Origin: Bifidobacterium sp. ESL0763
GTDB lineage: Bacteria; Actinomycetota; Actinomycetes; Actinomycetales; Bifidobacteriaceae
Assembly (NCBI RefSeq): GCF_029433395.1
Contig: NZ_JAQTHW010000001.1
Span: 186,001-250,000 of the forward strand
DNA length: 64,000 nt
Direction: 5' to 3'
Shown here: positions 26,135 to 33,547 of the stretch, one piece after another
Layout of the letters: every line of letters starts with the position of its first letter
How positions within the stretch are numbered: position 1 is the stretch's first letter
Notes under the pieces: model-generated
The model's input: only the letters and a program-made list of their open reading frames with translations
Told to the model about the DNA's origin: nothing
Database searches by the model: none
Translations under genes and position numbers: made by a program

Positions 26135-27727
26135 ATGGCGTACTCTATCTCTATTATGACTGAAAACAGGGGAACGCAGGGCGCCGCCGTCGGGGCGCAG
26201 GGCAATGGCCACAGCACGACGCCGGAGATGGGTGGCGCGAGCGGCAGCGGCACCAACGCCACGAGCGCCACCACCGCTGGCAAGGGCACCGCCGGCAACG
26301 AGCTCGAGCGCGGCCTCAACAACCGCCACGTCCAGTTCATCGCCATCGGCGGCACCATCGGCACCGGCCTCTTCCTCGGCTCCGGCAAGTCGATCGCGTT
26401 CACCGGCCCCAGCATCATCCTGGTCTATATCGTCGTCGGCCTGATCATGTTCCTGCTGATGCGCGCCATCGGCGAGCTGATGTACCACGACCCCGACCAG
26501 CACACCTTCATCAACTTCATCGGCCGCTACCTCGGCGCGGGCTGGGGCCACTTCGCCGGCTGGACCTACTGGATCGTCCTCATCCTCATGGGCCTGAGCG
26601 AGATCACCGCCGTCGGCACCTATTTCGTCACCTTCTTCGACACCTTCGGCTACGACCTGCGCGCCTGGCAGCCGCTCATCGAGGTCTGCTTCCTCGCGGC
26701 GCTCGCGGTCATCAACCTGGTGGCGGTCAAGGCGTTTGGCGAGACGGAGTTCTGGTTCTCGATGATCAAGATCACGCTCATCGCCGGCCTCATCGTCACG
26801 GCGGTGGTCATGGTCATCGTCAACTTCCACTACCCGGCCGTCCAGGTCCACGGCGTCGACCACATCAGCCCCGCCGGCCACGCGGGCCTCGGCAACATCT
26901 TCAACGGCCTCACCCTGGCGCCCAACGGCTGGCTCGCCTTCCTCATGGCCTTCCAGATGGTCTTCTTCTCCTATGAGATGATCGAGTTCGTGGGCGTCAC
27001 CGTCTCCGAGACGAAGAACCCGCGCAAGGTGCTGCCGAAGGCGATCAACGAGATCATCGTGCGCATCCTCATCTTCTACGTGGGCGCGCTCATCGCCATC
27101 ATGCTCATCGTGCCGTGGCAGTCGTTCAAACCCAACCGCGACGGCTCCTTCGCCTCCCCGTTCATCATGGTCTTCCAGTACGCGGGCCTGAAATGGGCCT
27201 CGGCGCTCGTCTTCTTCGTGGTCATCACCGCCGCGTCCTCGGCGCTCAACTCGCTGCTCTACTCCGCCGGCCGCCACCTCTTCCAGCTCTCCGAGGTCTC
27301 CAAGTCGCGCACGCTGCGCAAGCTCGGCGTCGTCTCGAAGAACAAGGTGCCCGCCCGCGCCATCATTGTCTCGGCCTGCTTCATCCTCCTGTCGCCGGTC
27401 ATCAACGCGATTCCGCAGGTCTCCAGCGCCTTCGTGCTCTTCGCCTCCGCGTCCAGCGCCGCCATCATCTTCATCTACGTGCTCACGATGCTGGCCCACC
27501 AGCGCTACCGCCGTTCCGCCGACTTCGAGTCGACCGGCTTCCTGATGCCCGCCTACAAGTTCACCGGCGCGCTCACCATCGCCTTCTTCGTGTTCATCTA
27601 CGCCACCCTCTTCCTCTCGGTCGACACCCGTGGCTCGGCCGTCGCGGGGCTGGTGTGGCTGGCGATCTTCGGCGCCTATAGCCTGATCAGCCATCGTGGA
27701 AAGGACACCGTCGAGCTCAAGGGCTGA
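26135..27727 (+). CDS. amino-acid permease, AAT family (CycA/AnsP-like)
   Basis: About 530 aa. TM1 IGGTIGTGLFLGSGKSIAFTGPS, TM3 region RAIGELMYHDPDQHTFINFIGRYLG, then SETKNPRKVLPKAINEI, all close to the D-Ser/D-Ala/Gly (CycA) and asparagine (AnsP) permeases. The N-terminus again carries a Gly/Thr/Ala/Ser-rich tail (~50 residues). Start uncertain: ATG 26135 has GGGAAC just upstream, and 26123 and 26156 are alternatives. The three neighbouring permeases make this an amino-acid uptake cluster without linked enzymes. Confidence 0.87.
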   Translation: MAYSISIMTENRGTQGAAVGAQGNGHSTTPEMGGASGSGTNATSATTAGKGTAGNELERGLNNRHVQFIAIGGTIGTGLFLGSGKSIAFTGPSIILVYIVVGLIMFLLMRAIGELMYHDPDQHTFINFIGRYLGAGWGHFAGWTYWIVLILMGLSEITAVGTYFVTFFDTFGYDLRAWQPLIEVCFLAALAVINLVAVKAFGETEFWFSMIKITLIAGLIVTAVVMVIVNFHYPAVQVHGVDHISPAGHAGLGNIFNGLTLAPNGWLAFLMAFQMVFFSYEMIEFVGVTVSETKNPRKVLPKAINEIIVRILIFYVGALIAIMLIVPWQSFKPNRDGSFASPFIMVFQYAGLKWASALVFFVVITAASSALNSLLYSAGRHLFQLSEVSKSRTLRKLGVVSKNKVPARAIIVSACFILLSPVINAIPQVSSAFVLFASASSAAIIFIYVLTMLAHQRYRRSADFESTGFLMPAYKFTGALTIAFFVFIYATLFLSVDTRGSAVAGLVWLAIFGAYSLISHRGKDTVELKG

Positions 27728-27963
27728 CGCGTTGTGTGACAACGGTTGTAAACGTACGACTAGTCATCGGTTCGAGAATCGCACAAGCTCAAATTGTGCA
27801 GTACCAGTGATAATATATATTGCAATGCGTTAGGTGAAACGAGAAGTTCATTTTGCGCGAATGTGTTTCATTTTTATGTCATACGGCATATTTGTCCGAC
27901 AAATTGCCATATACTGATTGACGTAAAGATGTGAATAACCGAATTGCAATGGAGGAAAGCAAG
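27728..27963. other. intergenic with two short inverted repeats
   Basis: CGTTGT-GTG-ACAACG (27730-27744) follows the permease stop, and GCACAA...TTGTGC lies at about 27781-27799. 27815-27930 is A+T-rich and should contain the promoter of the RHH gene. Confidence 0.4.
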
Positions 27964-28170
27964 ATGGCTGAGATTAAGCAGGTGCAGCATGGTACCCGTG
28001 AACGCCGTGAGAGGACTTGGTGCGTGCGCGCCACGGCCGAGCTTGGAGACTGGGTGCTTTCCGGTGCTGCCGCTGAGGAAGTTCGTCCTTCCACGCTGAT
28101 CCGCGAGGCCGTGCGTGAGTATCTCGACGCTCATCACGCCGATGCCCGTCCGGTTCGCGCGACGGCCTGA
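27964..28170 (+). CDS. small ribbon-helix-helix-like protein
   Basis: 68 aa. The pattern ERTWCVRATAELGDWVLSG...EEVRPSTLIREAVREYLDAH fits a ribbon-helix-helix fold (strand of alternating residues, then helix, turn, helix ending LIREAVREYL). Such proteins are DNA-binding regulators or antitoxins. No toxin-like partner is adjacent, so a stand-alone regulator is more likely. ATG 27964 follows GGAGGAAAG. Confidence 0.6.
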   Translation: MAEIKQVQHGTRERRERTWCVRATAELGDWVLSGAAAEEVRPSTLIREAVREYLDAHHADARPVRATA

Positions 28171-28460
28171 AACCAGGTTTTTAGGCGCGCTTCGTAGTCC
28201 CATGGGATAAGTGGGTCCGAAAGGGAAGCGTCGCCGACAATACGACAAGGAACGCGACGATCGCAGCGATGCGGTTGCCGCGTTTTCGCATGCCCATATG
28301 GGTTTCGCGTGTCTGCGCGGGTCCCGTGCCCATGGCCGGCAAAGCTGTCGGTGTTCGTCTTGGGCTGAGTGCATCTGCTATATTTACAGGTATCAATAAA
28401 TACTTACACTATAAGATATTTTGGGTGTCTGAAGACTGGGTGATGGGAACGAGGTGCGGC
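28171..28460. promoter_or_regulatory. MarR gene control region
   Basis: No gene supported. Near 28401-28415 TACTTACACTATAAG contains both a -10-like TATAAG and the word TGTAAGTA (minus strand), which recurs upstream of the ABC exporter at 29492. It could be an autoregulatory site for the MarR protein. Confidence 0.4.
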
Positions 28461-29063
28461 ATGGGGTTCGAGCAGGAGGCGTTGCGCGATCTGAGCTGGA
28501 GCGTGGCGAACAGCAAATCCGTGCTGTGGGACGAATTGGACCGTTCGAAGCGTGGCGAGCCGTTCGTGCTGCGTCAGCTGCTGCGGCACGGCACCGCCAC
28601 GCCCACCCAGCTCGCCGTGGCGCTGCACGCCAGCTCGGGCCGCATCTCCGCGCTGCTCAAGGCCTTGGAGGCCAAGGGGCTCGTCTCGCGGCAGATCGAC
28701 GAGAAGGACCGGCGCAACATCCTCGTGACACTCACCGACGCCGGTCGGGAGCAGGCCACCAATGACCAGGGCAAGATCAATTCGGCGGTGTGCTGGATCT
28801 TCTCGCAGATGGGGGAGCGGCGCACCCGCGAGTTCGTGGACCTGGCCGAGGAGTTCGTCGTCTACCTCACCCTGTGCAAGCCCGGCGAGGAGCGGCCCGC
28901 GCCCGATGAGGTGTCGCAGGCGTTCAAGGACCGCAATGAGCGGCATCGGGCATGGCTCGAGTCGGGCGGCAAGGCCGTGCGCGGGCCGCATAAGGACGAG
29001 CCGAAGCAGACCGATGCGAAGGTCGGCGCGAAGGCGGATTCGAAGGCCGGTGCGAAGGCTTGA
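28461..29063 (+). CDS. MarR-family transcriptional regulator
   Basis: About 200 aa. Winged-helix MarR core at residues ~30-95: LLRHGTATPTQLAVALHASSGRISALLKALEAKGLVSRQ, then the wing IDEKDRRNILVTLTDAGREQ. The C-terminal ~25 residues are Lys/Ala/Asp repeats (KVGAKADSKAGAKA). The gene precedes a pair of ABC half-exporters, a common arrangement in which the MarR protein represses the exporters until a drug or metabolite binds. ATG 28461 has GAGG 7 nt upstream; ATG 28443 is possible. Confidence 0.87.
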   Translation: MGFEQEALRDLSWSVANSKSVLWDELDRSKRGEPFVLRQLLRHGTATPTQLAVALHASSGRISALLKALEAKGLVSRQIDEKDRRNILVTLTDAGREQATNDQGKINSAVCWIFSQMGERRTREFVDLAEEFVVYLTLCKPGEERPAPDEVSQAFKDRNERHRAWLESGGKAVRGPHKDEPKQTDAKVGAKADSKAGAKA

Positions 29064-29555
29064 GGCGAGGATTCGCGGCGCCTGGTGTGAAAACTTGAGG
29101 TGGGGGCGTTCGTGGCGTTTGGTGCATGCTATCCGGCATGTGTGGTCTGCTGCCTGTCCGGTGCCTGATGTGCGTGGGGCCGGTATATGGGTTGCCTGGT
29201 GCGCGTAAACCGGGGTGGGTCGTCTGGTGTGTGGCCTGATGCCTGATGCGGGGTGTTCGTCTGACGTGGCTTGCCTGGTGCGCGTGGCTTGAGGCGAGTC
29301 GTTTGATGCGTCCCTCTGGCGTGGCTCGATATCGGATTCGGGCTTGTCGCTTGGCCCGTGCGTTCTGCCGGAAACCTTCCGATGCATAGCGCCAATCGCG
29401 GCTGCCAACCCGGTTCAAGCGCAAAGCGAAATTCAGATGAAGCGTAGAGGTTGAGTGTAAGGTAACGCTCAGCCAACGAAATATCTAACACTGTAAGTAA
29501 TGTATGGGTAGTCGACAATTCGTCGTCCATCCCAAGGAAGTATGAAAGGGGATCC
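29064..29555. promoter_or_regulatory. region between MarR and ABC genes, with a candidate MarR operator
   Basis: 490 bp with no supported gene. 29075-29300 is G/T-rich with repeats of GCCTGGTGCGCGT. At 29452-29471 the 20-bp near-palindrome TGAGTGTAAGGTAACGCTCA lies about 85 bp before the ABC start, and at 29490-29505 ACTGTAAGTAATGT shares TGTAAGTA with the MarR promoter. Confidence 0.45.
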
Positions 29556-31415
29556 ATGCTTCGCATCAGCAAATACCTCTCCAAGACGGAGATCGGCCAG
29601 ATGCTGCTGAGCCTCGCGTTCATCGCCGGCCAGGTCTTCTTCGACCTGAAATTGCCGGACTACATGTCCAAGGTCACGGCGCTGGTCGAGACCAAGGGCA
29701 GCGCCATGGCCGATATCTGGAAAGAGGGCGGCAAGATGCTGCTCGTCTCGCTCGGCTCCGTGGTCTGCGCCGTCATCGTCGGCTACCTCATGGCCCGGGT
29801 TGGCGCCTCGTTCAGCCAGCGTCTGCGCTCGCTCGAGTTCCGCAAGGTCGAGTCCTTCGGGCCGGCCGAGATGAACAGGTTCTCCACCGCCTCGCTGATC
29901 ACCCGCTCCACCAACGACATCACCCAGATCCAGATGTTCATCACCATGGGCGTACTGCTGGTCTTCCGCGCGCCGATCATGGCCGTGTGGGCGGTCTGCA
30001 AGATCGTGGGCAAGGGCTTCCAGTGGACGCTCGCGACGGCCATCGCCACCGTGGTGATGCTCGCGTTCGTGCTCATCATCATGGCCATGGTCATGCCGAA
30101 GTTCCGCTCGATGCAGCGCCTGACCGACAACATCAACGCCGTGGCCCGCGAGAACCTGACCGGCCTGCGTGTGGTCCGCGCCTACAACGCCGAGGACTAC
30201 CAGGAGGCCAAATTCGCCCGCGTCAACGACGAGCTGACCAACACCCAGCTCTTCACCACCCGCACCATGGGCGCGATGATTCCGGTGATGTCCAGCGTGA
30301 TGAACGGCCTCGGCCTCGCCATCTACTGGATCGGCGCCTACCTCATCAAGGACGCCGCGCTGCCGGGCGACCGCCTGACCTACTTCTCGAACATGGTCGT
30401 CTTTTCCAGCTACGCGATGCAGGTCATCATGGCCTTCCTGCTGCTGAGCATGGTCTTCGTGCTCTGGCCGCGCGCCGACGTCTCCGCCCAGCGCGTCATG
30501 GAGGTGCTCAACACCGAGCCGTCCGTCAAGTCCGGCGAGCTGAGGGAAGGCAAGCCCGGCGAGGAAGGCACCGTGGAGTTCCGCAACGTCGGCTTCGCCT
30601 ACCCGGGCACCCGCGACGAGATGCTGCGCGGCGTCAGCTTCACCGCGCGCAAGGGCGAGACGGTCGCCTTCATCGGCTCCACCGGCTCCGGCAAATCGAC
30701 CCTGGTCAACCTGGTGCTGCGCTTCTACGACGCCACCGAGGGCGAGGTGCTGATCGACGGCGTCGACGTGCGCGACTACGACATCAAGGCGCTGCGCGAC
30801 AAGATCGGCTACGTGCCGCAGGAATCCGTGATGTTCAAGGGCACCGTGGCGTCCAACGTCAGCTACGGCGACCGGGCCGGCGAGTCCGGAGACGTCGAGG
30901 TGGCCGACACCTCCACCGCCAAGGGCCGCAAGCGCGAGCTGGAGCTGATCGCCAGCGAAGGGGAGCGCGACGAGCTGAGCGACGAGCAGAAGGCGGGCGT
31001 GCGCGCCGCCAGCGAGGTGGCGCAGGCCAGCGAATTCGTCGAGCGCATGGACGGTGGCTACGATTCGCCCATCGCCCAGGGCGGCTCCAACGTCTCCGGC
31101 GGCCAGAAGCAGCGACTCTCCATCGCCCGCGCCGTCTACCGCCAGCCCGAGATCATGGTCTTCGACGACTCGTTCAGCGCCCTCGACTTCAAGACCGACC
31201 GCAAGGTGCGCGACGCCCTGAAGCAGCACGCGGCCGGGGCCACCAAGCTCATCGTCGCCCAGCGCGTCGGCACCATCATGGACGCCGACCGGATCGTCGT
31301 GCTCGACGACGGCAAGGTCGTCGGCCAGGGCAGCCATCAGGAGTTGCTCGAGAACTGCGAGGTCTACAAGGAGATCGCCGCCTCGCAGCTGAGCCCGGAC
31401 GAGCTGGCCGCGTGA
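29556..31415 (+). CDS. ABC half-exporter (TMD-NBD) 1
   Basis: 619 aa, six membrane segments followed by an ATPase domain: Walker A GSTGSGKST near residue 373, Q-loop YVPQE, signature VSGGQKQR near 512, Walker B IMVFDDS, switch region LIVAQRV. Walker B ends in DDS instead of the usual DE, and the switch His is Gln, so this is probably the degenerate-site half of a heterodimeric exporter (inference). About 45 extra hydrophilic residues lie between the Q-loop and the signature. The second half follows at 31535. Probable drug or lipid export. ATG 29556 is preceded by AAAGGGG. Confidence 0.92.
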   Translation: MLRISKYLSKTEIGQMLLSLAFIAGQVFFDLKLPDYMSKVTALVETKGSAMADIWKEGGKMLLVSLGSVVCAVIVGYLMARVGASFSQRLRSLEFRKVESFGPAEMNRFSTASLITRSTNDITQIQMFITMGVLLVFRAPIMAVWAVCKIVGKGFQWTLATAIATVVMLAFVLIIMAMVMPKFRSMQRLTDNINAVARENLTGLRVVRAYNAEDYQEAKFARVNDELTNTQLFTTRTMGAMIPVMSSVMNGLGLAIYWIGAYLIKDAALPGDRLTYFSNMVVFSSYAMQVIMAFLLLSMVFVLWPRADVSAQRVMEVLNTEPSVKSGELREGKPGEEGTVEFRNVGFAYPGTRDEMLRGVSFTARKGETVAFIGSTGSGKSTLVNLVLRFYDATEGEVLIDGVDVRDYDIKALRDKIGYVPQESVMFKGTVASNVSYGDRAGESGDVEVADTSTAKGRKRELELIASEGERDELSDEQKAGVRAASEVAQASEFVERMDGGYDSPIAQGGSNVSGGQKQRLSIARAVYRQPEIMVFDDSFSALDFKTDRKVRDALKQHAAGATKLIVAQRVGTIMDADRIVVLDDGKVVGQGSHQELLENCEVYKEIAASQLSPDELAA

Positions 31416-31418
31416 GTG

Positions 31419-31500
31419 ACGCACACACTAACTCAAGAATTAAAAAAAGAGGGGCGGAATTCCGCGGAAGATTTTTTGATTCTCCAGTTAGTGTGTGCGT
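31419..31500. repeat. 78-bp-class palindromic element A
   Basis: 15-bp perfect terminal inverted repeats ACGCACACACTAACT / AGTTAGTGTGTGCGT enclose an A-run, GGCGGAATTCCGC and a T-run. It begins 4 bp after the first ABC stop codon, inside the operon. Same family as elements at 53651, 57946, 60980 and 61076. Confidence 0.88.
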
Positions 31501-31534
31501 GAATTCGGAAAACAATCTTTAAAAGGAAGAAAAC

Positions 31535-33370
31535 ATGCCAAGAATGAGGGGGCCGGTCGAGAAGCCGGCCGATTTCGGCGGGGTGATGCTCAAGCTGGTG
31601 CGGTACTGCAGGAAGTACCTGCCCGCCATCGTCGCCGCGCTGGTCCTGGGCGCCGCCGGCACCATCTGCCAGATCATCGGGCCCGACCAGCTCAAGAACA
31701 TGACCAACGCCATCGCCAAGGGCCTGCCCTCCATGGTGCACGGCATGCCCGTGATGGGTGCGGTCGACATGGGCGAGGTCACGCGCATCGCGTGGCTGCT
31801 CGTCGGCCTCTACGTGGGCTACGCGGTGTTGGGCTACATCCAGCAGTGGATGATGTCCACCGTCACCCAGCGCGTCGGCCAGGGCCTGCGCCGCTCGATC
31901 AGCGACAAGATCAACAGGCTGCCGCTCAAGTACTTCGACAAGACCAGCTACGGCGACGTGCTCTCGCGCATCACCAACGACGTCGACGCCATCGGCCAGA
32001 CGCTCGGCCAGTCGTTGGGCATGCTGATCACCTCGGTCACGCTGTTCTTCGGCTCGCTAATCATGATGTTCTACAACAACGTCATCATGACCCTGTGCGC
32101 CATCGTGGTCTCGCTGCTCGGCATCGTGGTGATGATGCTCATCATGAAGTACTCGCAGAAGTACTTCGCCCGCCAGCAGATCGCGCTCGGCGACGTCAAC
32201 GGCCACGTCGAGGAGATGTACGCCGGCCACGTCGTCGTCAAGGCCTACAACGGCGAGGCCGACTCCATCCGCAAGTTCGAGAAGTACAACAACGACCTCT
32301 ACGATTCCGCGTGGAAGAGCCAGTTCCTCTCCGGCCTGATGGGCCCGATGATGAACATGATCGGCAACCTGAGCTTCGTGGCCGTCTGCATCGTGGGCGG
32401 GGCGCTCGCCATCGACGGCAAGATTGAGTTCGGCGTCATCGTGGCGTTCATGATGTACGTGCGCCTCTTCACCCAGCCGCTCTCGCAGTTCGCGCAGGCC
32501 TTCCAGAACCTGCAGCGCTGCGCCGCCGCCTCCGAACGCGTCTTCGGTTTCCTTGAGGAGCCCGAGATGAGCGACGAGTCCGCCAAGCCCGCGCTCTTGG
32601 GCCGCGACCCGAAGACCGGCAAGGCGACGCGCGTGCGTGGCGACGTGGAGTTCAAGGACGTCAACTTCGGCTACGAGCCCGGCAAGACGATCATCCACGA
32701 CTTCTCCGCGAGCGTCAAGGCCGGGCAGAAGGTCGCCATCGTCGGCCCGACCGGCGCCGGCAAGTCCACCATGGTGAACCTGCTGATGCGCTTCTACGAC
32801 ATCGACGGCGGCTCCATGACCATCGACGGCATCGACACCTCCACCGTCCCGCGTGCCAACGTGCACGAGCAGTTCTCGATGGTGCTGCAGGACACCTGGG
32901 TCTTCCACGGCACCGTGCGCGAGAACGTGGCCTACGCCAAGAAGGGCGTCACCGACGAGCAGATCGAGGAGGCGTGCAAGGCCGTCGGGCTCGACCATTA
33001 CGTGCGCTCGCTGCCCCAGGGCTACGACACCGTGCTCGACGACAAGTCCTCGCTTTCGGCCGGCCAGCGACAGCTGCTGACGATCGCCCGCGCGATGGTG
33101 CAGGACGCGCCGATCCTGATCCTGGACGAGGCCACCTCGTCGGTCGACACCCGCACCGAAGAGCTCATCCAGAAGGCCATGGACGCGCTGACCGTGGGCC
33201 GTACGAGCTTCGTGATCGCGCACCGTCTCTCGACCATCCGCAACGCCGACATGATCCTCGTGATGAACCACGGCGACATCGTCGAGCGCGGCACCCACGA
33301 CGAGCTGCTGGCCAAGGGCGGCTTCTACGCCGACCTCTACAACAGCCAGTTCTCCACGCTCGTGGCCTGA
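31535..33370 (+). CDS. ABC half-exporter (TMD-NBD) 2
   Basis: 611 aa, six membrane segments and an ATPase domain: Walker A VGPTGAGKST near residue 404, signature LSAGQRQ near 506, Walker B ILILDEATSS with the catalytic Glu, switch IAHRLSTIRNAD with His. This is the catalytically complete partner of the preceding half-exporter, as in LmrCD/TM287-288-type heterodimers (family knowledge). The start ATG 31535 has AAAGGAAG. The palindromic element A lies between the two genes and may tune their ratio. Confidence 0.93.
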   Translation: MPRMRGPVEKPADFGGVMLKLVRYCRKYLPAIVAALVLGAAGTICQIIGPDQLKNMTNAIAKGLPSMVHGMPVMGAVDMGEVTRIAWLLVGLYVGYAVLGYIQQWMMSTVTQRVGQGLRRSISDKINRLPLKYFDKTSYGDVLSRITNDVDAIGQTLGQSLGMLITSVTLFFGSLIMMFYNNVIMTLCAIVVSLLGIVVMMLIMKYSQKYFARQQIALGDVNGHVEEMYAGHVVVKAYNGEADSIRKFEKYNNDLYDSAWKSQFLSGLMGPMMNMIGNLSFVAVCIVGGALAIDGKIEFGVIVAFMMYVRLFTQPLSQFAQAFQNLQRCAAASERVFGFLEEPEMSDESAKPALLGRDPKTGKATRVRGDVEFKDVNFGYEPGKTIIHDFSASVKAGQKVAIVGPTGAGKSTMVNLLMRFYDIDGGSMTIDGIDTSTVPRANVHEQFSMVLQDTWVFHGTVRENVAYAKKGVTDEQIEEACKAVGLDHYVRSLPQGYDTVLDDKSSLSAGQRQLLTIARAMVQDAPILILDEATSSVDTRTEELIQKAMDALTVGRTSFVIAHRLSTIRNADMILVMNHGDIVERGTHDELLAKGGFYADLYNSQFSTLVA

Positions 33371-33440
33371 TCCGGACTGGCCTGGTCTGGCCCAGGGCTT
33401 GAGGCGAGGGCCAGGGTCCGGGGCCTGAGACGCCGGAGAT

Positions 33441-33483
33441 GATGATGGCCGTCGCAACTTTCGCGGTTGCGGCGGCCATCGTC
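33441..33483. terminator. hairpin between convergent ABC and YhgE/Pip genes
   Basis: GATGATGGCCGTCGCAAC (33441-33458) pairs with GTTGCGGCGGCCATCGTC (33466-33483) with two mismatches. There is no T-run, so it is either a weak terminator or an mRNA 3' stabiliser for both genes. Confidence 0.55.
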
Positions 33484-33547
33484 GTATATGGAAATAGGGT
33501 ATTATCGCCTGCGAAACCCTTGATAGGATTGCCGCGCACCTCCCGCC

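Noticed and set aside
27740-27800. GGTTCGAGAATC, like a tRNA T-loop
   Set aside because: No acceptor, D or anticodon stems could be fitted around it.
28181-28396. 71-residue minus-strand frame with one hydrophobic stretch
   Set aside because: No ribosome binding site and it overlaps the MarR control region; hydrophobicity alone is not enough.
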